NCBI GenBank assembly: GCA_020091685.1 | Contig: CM034609.1 | Coordinates: 14,414,023-14,478,022 of the forward strand | Source: Lutjanus erythropterus | Taxonomy: Eukaryota; Chordata; Actinopteri; Lutjaniformes; Lutjanidae | Reading direction: 5' to 3' | DNA length: 64,000 nt | Translations under genes and position numbers: made by a program | Notes under the pieces: generated by a model | What the model was told of the DNA's origin: nothing | Seen by the model: only the letters and a program-made list of their open reading frames with translations | The model's database searches: none | Part shown: one piece after another, positions 56,910 through 64,000 of the stretch | How positions within the stretch are numbered: the stretch's first letter is position 1 | Layout: the number at the start of each line of letters is the position of its first letter

Positions 56910-59900
56910 TATTTCTATATCTTTACCTTTACTCATACATATAGTATATAGACATACATATTCATACACAAATAGAGCTACATACATGCTCAGGCATATG
57001 TTAATTACACAGAATGATCAGTTACAGTCATTTTGTTAATCTGTTTTCCATCATCAAAAATTCACCTTTTTTCCAACATATCTTTCATATTCCTCACTTT
57101 GTGAGTCACTCTCTCCACGAGTTCTACTTGTTGAATTGTTTTTTCCATTTTATTCAATCTGGAGGTGTTTTTTTTCCCACCTTTTTGTTATTTGCGTCAG
57201 TCCCTTGATTCTGAGGACTCTTGACAGAAACCTGTAGGTTTCCTCAGTACTACATGCTCTGCTTTTAGATAAACTTTTTTAAAAATTCTCCCCTGTAAAT
57301 ACTATATTCTAAAAAACCTCTAACCAAAATATATTTAATAATGTATTTTTTGTTGTAATGCAATAATTAGTATGATTTATTGAAGTCCACTTTAATTTCA
57401 CTTCATTTTAAGTGTGTTTAAGTATGCTTACAAAAATCTGTACTCCAGTAAGATTGAAAAAGTAGCACAACCAAAGTAAACTTTGATCTTATTAATCAAG
57501 CATGTACATTAGTGCATTTCAATCAGGAGATAAATCATTCTGCGTGGTGGTGGTGAAGGGATGGCTGAAGATCAGGATGTGATGAGGAGTGGACTGAGCT
57601 CTGGATAAGAAGAACTGGAGGAGAATCGCAGCGATTCCACACTGAAATGACGGCTGACGACAGCGGAGAGGAGAACAGATTTTAAAGGCTATGGCGTGAT
57701 TGGCTGATGGAGACAGTGGCTACATCTGGTTGGTTAACTGACAAGTGCACACTCATAATCAGCTGATTGAGAAAAAGTAGTAAAGAGTAAGAGAGAGATC
57801 TGTGAATGAATGAGGCATACAAACTTACACTGAGCTTCATAATGTGATATACTTAGCATATTTATTTTTCACCTGCTTTACCGTTGAGACAAAATTTCAG
57901 TACATAATAAAAGAATAAATCATAATGGATTTTTTTGACTAAATGTGTGGGATTATGCAGTACTATATATTTTCCAAATACACTATTGCATAACAGTCCA
58001 TACTGCAGTCAGAGGGTGATTTCAGGCCACTGGACACAGCAACACTTACAGTAATAGCTTTTGCACTGTGTTTACCATGGAAACTGCCAGCGGTATATTG
58101 ACACAGCATCTCACATACCCATGCGGTCTACAGCATGATTCTGGATGCCTGTCTGATCCCAGAGACGTCAGCCTTCCTAATCATCACATCCTGAGGAAGA
58201 TGGAGGACGCCAAGGGATGATGACATGTCACAGCATGGGACAGCATGAGCTAATCCGTGCTCTGGGGAACTCCTCCCTGCGCTCTGCCCTGTAGGGCTTG
58301 GCAGGAACCAGTAATAGGCAGTGTCACTGAATGACTGAGGTCTATTTTTTGTCTTTTCTGCTCATGTGCAAACCACTTTCATTTCTGCCCAGGCGTTACC
58401 ATCAACAGCTGCCAATTTTCGCATCCTTGACGTCAATATTTGGTTTTCTCTTTGATATTATAAATGGCTCACTCGGTTTTTGCTGTTGAAATTCATACAT
58501 TATGCTTTGTCACATCCGAGACAGCCAAGTTGGGACACAAACTATATAGTTTTGGGTGCTTAAAATAAGCATGTTTGACAGAGGAAGACATTTTTCTAGT
58601 TTCATAACATATTGGCCAGCCAAAAGCCCGATCAGTAAATTGCATGGTGGATAGATTTACTCTCTAAGCTCCCTAAAGACTGTATCCTCCAATCCGTTCT
58701 CGACAGCATTGCCCGTTGTTTTCTAACTATTGAATAAGACACAGGTACTTACACAGAAAAGTGTATCTGATGTTTTAATCTTAATTTTCCATGGACCTTG
58801 AAATTCCAAAGGCTTTCACTGACAGAAAGTATTCCACTCCCTTTTTTTTCCAACAAAAAAAAACATCTGTTGAAATTAACCTTGGTGAAAGTATTGGCTG
58901 CACACTGAGCCATTGTTTTTCCTCTGAGCTTTTCTATGGAGGATATAATGACTTGTGCAAGCAAATTGTTGTGTGCCCAGCAAAAAATAATGGCATTGTT
59001 AAAGCATCAATTAAACACCTCACAGAAAACAAAAACAAATGCAGAAAACATAACTATGATTGGGAGCCTAGTTGTATTGTTCTCCTTACAGGAATGTGTG
59101 AGACGGAGAGAAAGAATGTAGGACACTGGGCTTTGGGGCTGAACTGTAACACCACAACTTCTCCTTTCTTTCATCTACAGAATGAAGAAGCCAAAAGCTT
59201 TCCTTTATCCTGCCGTCAAACCAACTGAAGAAATAATGCCAGCTGGTAGGGTAGGGAACTTTTTTTGTAAAACACAAAGGTAATTCACTGTGCTTTACAA
59301 GAGGCATAATATGCATCAAAACAACGCCGAAGGTAAAATAAAACCACATATGTACATGTAATTAGTATACATTTTTATTTCAATTTCATGTAATGGTGCT
59401 CAGGTTTCCTTATTTTATTTTTTTAGGGTAAGTTCAAATAGGGCTGCACAATTAGTTGCAATATCATTGTGTCAAATGTGTGACCAGACACTGTTATATT
59501 GAAGTATTGTAGTGCTGTAGAAAAGCTCAGGCCTACAAATCTTGTTCTCCAGATGTTAAAAAAATACTGCTTGTTTAGTACAAACAAAAAGTACAGTTTG
59601 GTACAGCAAAAGTATAAATATATGGAAAAACTGCCTCTGTTATAAACTGTATTATCTGTATTGACACACAAATATTCAGCATACAGTTTACACTTTAAAA
59701 ACACTGTTTTTGGCACAACAACAACAACAACAACAAAAATAATGCATCAGTCTGAATTTGAATTATTTGAATTATGACAACCTCTAATGATCTTAAGTTC
59801 AATCAAAAAATTACACTGAGTGAGGGGAATTAGCTTTTCCTAATCAAAGGTGTAATCAGTGGCATTTTTAATTACCGCTTACTTCATAATTGGAAGCATA

Positions 59901-60480
59901 AATACACATTTCAAGTGTTATGCACATAATTATCTTCAGGTCTTCTAACACACAGTTTTAACTGCCTGAAGCATGTTTAGTGAGTGGGGGAGGGGACTTG
60001 AAATCCTTAACTCAATGTGGAGGAAAATTTAAGTTATCAAGCCAATTTCATTAAGTTACTACAACTTGAATTTAGTCCTTAATCAATTATTCCAGAGATT
60101 TGATATTAAATTACACGCAATATTAAGATGATGTGATTACAACATTATTATCTCAACACAGTTCATTTAAATAATATTTGCAACTTAGAAGGTTTATAAA
60201 ATCAATTAGACTGTTTCTTTTATCTTACAGTCATGCATTTATTTAAATGGTGCTCATAGGACCCCTGAATTAATTTTGAGAGTTTATGATGAGTAGGCTC
60301 ATTTTGGAACCTTTTTAACCTTTGATTAGTGCCCACATTTTACTAAAAGTCTTCTGCATAAATCCCCGGTGTGCCAGTAAGGGTGTAACTGCATAAAACA
60401 CTTTCTTATTGAATTGGTGTCACTGATTGCACAATTAAATTTTTTTTCTTTCCTTCCAAAAGGTGTGGTTTTAACTATGA
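56910..60480. other. Intergenic DNA, nothing firmly recognised
   Basis: Mostly AT-rich. GC-richer parts lie at 57545-57740 (includes a GAATCGC-A-GCGATTC palindrome at 57623-57637) and 58100-58330. About 59435-59700 begins GGGCTGCACAATTA like a common fish repeat. The 145-codon ORF at 58791-59228 has no domain and is likely chance. Confidence 0.4.
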
Positions 60481-60523
60481 CAAGAAGCTGAGCCTCAGCT
60501 CTGCTGTCTGGTTTCTCTGCTGC

Positions 60524-60576
60524 AGTACCCTCGCTGATCTAGTGATGGCAATCTGGCTCCACTCAAACAGGTACAC
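60524..60576 (+). other. Exon-like segment, function unknown
   Basis: A good pyrimidine-rich acceptor (TCTGGTTTCTCTGCTGCAG) is followed by about 53 bases ending CAAACAG and GTACAC. One of the three frames is open. It could be an exon of a non-coding RNA or of an unseen gene, or chance. No similarity is recognised. Confidence 0.15.
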
Positions 60577-60579
60577 AGG

Positions 60580-62590
60580 AACTGCTTGACAGGTTTTTAA
60601 ATGGGCCTCTGTCCCAGCACGTTCAGTCCAGGAAAAGGAGAATTACAATAAGTTATTAAGATGTATTGACACCAGATGTGCCCTGCCCCTATTCTTGAGA
60701 TTGGAGCAGAAAGGTTCAAGCACTAATTGGCCATCTGACCAGCCAACATGGTTCACAAGCAGTCAATTAACACGTGCACATATGAATACATGTTTGCACA
60801 CATGTCTGTCTGTAGCGTCACATTTGCAGGTTTGAATTGACTGAAAAAGAGAATTATTGGACCAACTTAAAGAATACTTTAATTGATAACACAAATTAAT
60901 TTAGCTTTTTTATCAAATCAAGTTAACAAGTTAGATGAAGGCAGTTGCTTTGAGTCAGATGCACTTAATAATCCTATTGCTTTCAAACCAACAGTTTGCA
61001 TTAGTTTAAGGCATCTTAAAAGTTTCTAATTTTCCAACTCAATTATTTGCTTCACTGAAAAGTAAAATGCTGTTCCTTAACAACCGAATTATATAATTTG
61101 GGGATTTTTTTTATAGATATTATTTTAGTTTGTTAAACCTAATTAATATAACTGCTAATATTAATATAACTAAATAGTAGCCTGACTTAAGGACAAGTGT
61201 GGTTAAGTGAGCTTAAAAAATGTAACATAATTTAACCAATTAAGGTGGACCATATATCTGGCATAACATATTATTTGATCACAAAATACAATGTATATAA
61301 TGATGGCAGATGCACAGTACAAAAAGAAACCAAACTAGCTGAAAAAAGAACAGGCAACGGGATGTATTTTAAGTTTTTATAACCCACAAAAGTAGACTGC
61401 CACCACTAAAGCACAAAGCTGAACAAGACTCATTCAAAACATTACTTCAGCTATGAGTGAAATACATTTTTTTTAAAGTGTAGCCACTGTGGTAACTGGA
61501 ACAATGCAGAAAATTACACATATCTAATTTAATACTGTTTTCTACCAGGTCCTGGGTACATTCACTAATAAAACACAAATGAAAATGACAAAAATGAACA
61601 CACAATATTTCTCTCAGAATAACTTTAAAGCCCTTTCAATAATATACAACACACCACTACTACAAACTGCAACCCCCAAAATACCACAGACCTCCCTAAC
61701 ACAGCTTTATAAAGTTTTTCAACAACTTTTCTTTTTTCTGTCTTGCAGAGCAATTGGATTGCATTGCATAGTGCAAGTTTTTATTTTTCTGTGTGAGTGT
61801 TGCATGTTCGAGTATGTAACTGGCCCCCCACACACTCAGTTGTAAACCCTGGCTGTTTGTATAACTGACAGCAGTGTGGGGTCAAAGGTTATCAGCAGTA
61901 TTTCTCTCTCCGATGATGTCACTGATAGCCTCTAACAGACAGACAGAGATCCCCTCAACATAAACACAAGCTGAAAACAAATTTACCCGCCATGACACAC
62001 ATTTAAACATCTCCCCAGGCTGTTTATGTAGGTCTTCAACATGCATTTGTGTTTTGGATGTGTCCATTTTGCATAATGGCTACCGAAGTCGTCCCTCAGA
62101 CTACAGTATCTGTCTCTGATCACCACTGAGGCTACACCTGTCAAAGTGTCCTTTCACAGGATTGTTAACCTTTAGCTACTCAGTTGCGTCTCCAAACTGT
62201 CTGACCTTCTACATCAAAACCCTTCATTGTCGCAGACCTCTCATTATGCTGCAGATGCAAACTGCCAGAATACTGGAAACACACAGATGAACAGTGGATG
62301 TCTGACCATTGTCAACTGACCGAACATCTGACACCGCACTTTGGCATAGACTGTGTGTACAGCTGCACGTTTTTGGAAATGAACAGTGGCCGTTAAGGTG
62401 TTGTAGGTAAATAAAACTAAACTGAACATGCTTTTACTTCATAATGACTTTAAACAGTTAAAGACATACAGACCAGCACCTACAAAGAAGTCTTTTGTGT
62501 TTTTTGATTTGTCCGGTTTTTTTTTTTGCACATCCAGTTCTTACATTGGGTGTCCAGAGCTCAGCCGCAGCACACAGGCCTACACTCTTG
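60580..62590. other. Intergenic DNA, nothing recognised
   Basis: AT-rich with no gene, repeat or strong site that I can name. A GC-richer piece lies at 62080-62400 without coding potential. Confidence 0.45.
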
Positions 62591-62595
62591 TATGT

Positions 62596-62928
62596 CAGGG
62601 GTTCCCAAACTTTTTCATGTCAAGGACCCCACAATAGGTGCACATTAAGCCATAGAATCTCTAATTCTTGAGGATTTTATCTTGAGAAATCCCCTGAGTA
62701 TTTTTCCCCCCTTCGTGTAGGCTTGAAAATAATAAAATATTCATACTTGATCAATGATCAAACTATGGTTCACTACAAATTACAATCATAATGGCAAACC
62801 CTTGCTTTGTTGTCCAAAACAACCAAAAATTGTGAGTGAAAATATTATATTCCTCCTTCTGCTGGGGACGCCCTACAACCCACTGAAGGACCCCTGTTGG
62901 TCCCCAGACCTCAGATTGAAAAACACTG
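62596..62928. mobile_element. hAT-like non-autonomous element with 8-bp target duplication
   Basis: Begins CAGGGGTTCCCAAACTTTTT and ends GATTGAAAAACACTG; the right end inverted reads CAGTGTTTTTCAATC. Flanking eight bases TTGTATGT (62588-62595) and TTCTATGT (62929-62936) match at 7 of 8, as expected for hAT insertion. The internal AAGGACCCC and GGGGTCCTTC-type blocks are also inverted. No transposase. Confidence 0.65.
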
Positions 62929-62939
62929 TTCTATGTAGT

Positions 62940-63445
62940 CAGGAATGCTTAACTTGGATATATATATTTACCCTTTTCTTGATCTTACTGATTCAAATAA
63001 TGACTGAAAGACATTTCCTTTGTAGATGTAGAGAAAATAGGCCTGAATGAGATGATGTAAGAACTTGCAAACTTTCATGGGGTTTCCATTTCTTTTTTCT
63101 GTCAGTGGGTTTCAAGGTGGAAAAAATAGGTCAGAAACTGACTTTAATTATAATGTAATTGCTCTGATATTCTGCTTAAGTAAAAATGATTAAAGTATAA
63201 CTTTAATGCAAGATAATTTGCAGCAGGTTCCCTCAATGACTTTGATTAGCTTGTTAATGTTCAGATCAGAGGGTTGTCTGAGCTTTTTAGATTTTATTTA
63301 TAGTTTGTTAAATGATATCAGATTTTGTAGTATGTGTGCACACATGTGTGCACTAATGGCAACTGTGAAGCCAAAGAGCCCACCCACATAACAAATTCCA
63401 GTTTAACCCCTGTGTATGTCTATCATCATATAGTCATTTGAGCAG
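62940..63445. other. Intergenic DNA, nothing recognised
   Basis: AT-rich sequence without gene or recognised repeat. Confidence 0.5.
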
Positions 63446-63448
63446 TGG

Positions 63449-64000
63449 ATTTAAAGGGACAGTTCACCCAAAATCAAAAATACACTTTTTTCTTCAGACC
63501 TGCAGTGCTAGTTATACAAATGGATTGTTTTGGTGTGAGTTGCTGAGTTTTGGAGATATCAGCTGCAGAGAAGTCTGCCTTCTCTCCAATATAATGGAAC
63601 TAATTTATTCACATTTGAAAAACTCTACAGCAATGTCTCTTTCCAGAAAGTTACACAAAATAATCCGCAGATCTTGTTATGCACAGTTTGATGTAGGAAC
63701 TACTTTCTTTCCAGTAGAAAGAAAGTAGTTCTGTCAAATTCTTCCAAAGAAAGTAGTTTCTACATGAAACTGCTCACAACAAGGTCTGTGGATTATCTTA
63801 AGTAAGGTGATGATTTCTGGAAAGAGACACTGGGGTTGAATTTTTCAAATGTATTTTTTGGGCGCGTTTGAGCACCACAGGCCAAGTGCTGTTTAGTCTC
63901 ATTATATCGGAGAGAAGGCAGACATCTCTACAGCTGATATCTCCAAAACTCGCCAACCCACACCAAAACAAACTAGATAAAAAAAAAATTATTTTTGATT
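63449..64000. mobile_element. Fold-back (long inverted repeat) element, cut by the window end
   Basis: Starts AAAGGGACAGTTCACCCAAA. The left arm (to about 63712) contains GAGTTTTGGAGATATCAGCT and TCTGCCTTCTCTCCAATATA. The right arm carries their inverse, TATATCGGAGAGAAGGCAGA and AGCTGATATCTCCAAAACTC. The centre is near 63715-63735, with TACTTTCTTTCCAGTAGAAA. Arms are about 260 bases. The right terminus lies beyond the window. Confidence 0.75.

Noticed and set aside
58791..59228. Plus-strand ORF of 145 codons
   Set aside because: Biased composition, no domain and no transcript signals; likely chance in AT-rich DNA.

Overview
The window reads as nuclear DNA of a ray-finned (teleost) fish. It holds one large vertebrate-type gene split by GT-AG introns, surrounded by AT-rich intergenic DNA full of repeats of the kinds common in fish genomes: Tc1/mariner with long terminal repeats, hAT and TTAA-flanked non-autonomous elements, a tRNA-derived SINE and LINE tails. 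No prokaryotic feature (operon, ribosome binding site, CRISPR) is present.

The only protein-coding gene I can support is an apparently intact orthologue of RNF213 (mysterin) on the + strand, 4435-39729. I joined 66 coding exons by hand. All 65 introns are GT-AG, every phase closes, and the total is 15,762 nt, or 5,253 codons plus stop. Human RNF213 is about 5,200 residues. The start is fixed by an in-frame TGA 10 nt upstream in the same exon; the stop is at 39727-39729 and a polyadenylation signal lies at 40437. Reading through the protein: an N-terminal CxxC...CxxC zinc ribbon; a lysine-rich and then disordered Ser/Gln/Lys-rich tail; a CBM20-like beta domain; a long helical stalk; a dynein-like AAA core with P-loops in AAA2, AAA3 and AAA4, the last two also with Walker B glutamates; a C3HC4 RING; an RZ-type zinc finger (CxNGH...C...CxxC); and a long C-terminal region. 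In mammals this protein is an interferon-induced giant ATPase and ubiquitin ligase that coats lipid droplets and intracellular microbes.

Layout: 1-4400 is upstream DNA with three interferon-response-like motifs, a possible 5' UTR exon and repeats. 4435-40465 is the gene, whose introns carry decayed Tc1 elements, two nested insertions, a SINE and, in the last intron, a nearly symmetrical TTAA-flanked element. 40470-64000 is a 23 kb gene-free interval with more repeats, several GC-richer stretches that could be conserved enhancers, an inverted SOX-like site pair, and a fold-back element running off the window end.

I found no undescribed multi-gene system. The most checkable new points are an in-frame alternative donor in the exon upstream of 32409, a repeat-derived 34-codon pseudo-exon at 15365-15466, the interferon-response motifs, and the nested transposon histories.
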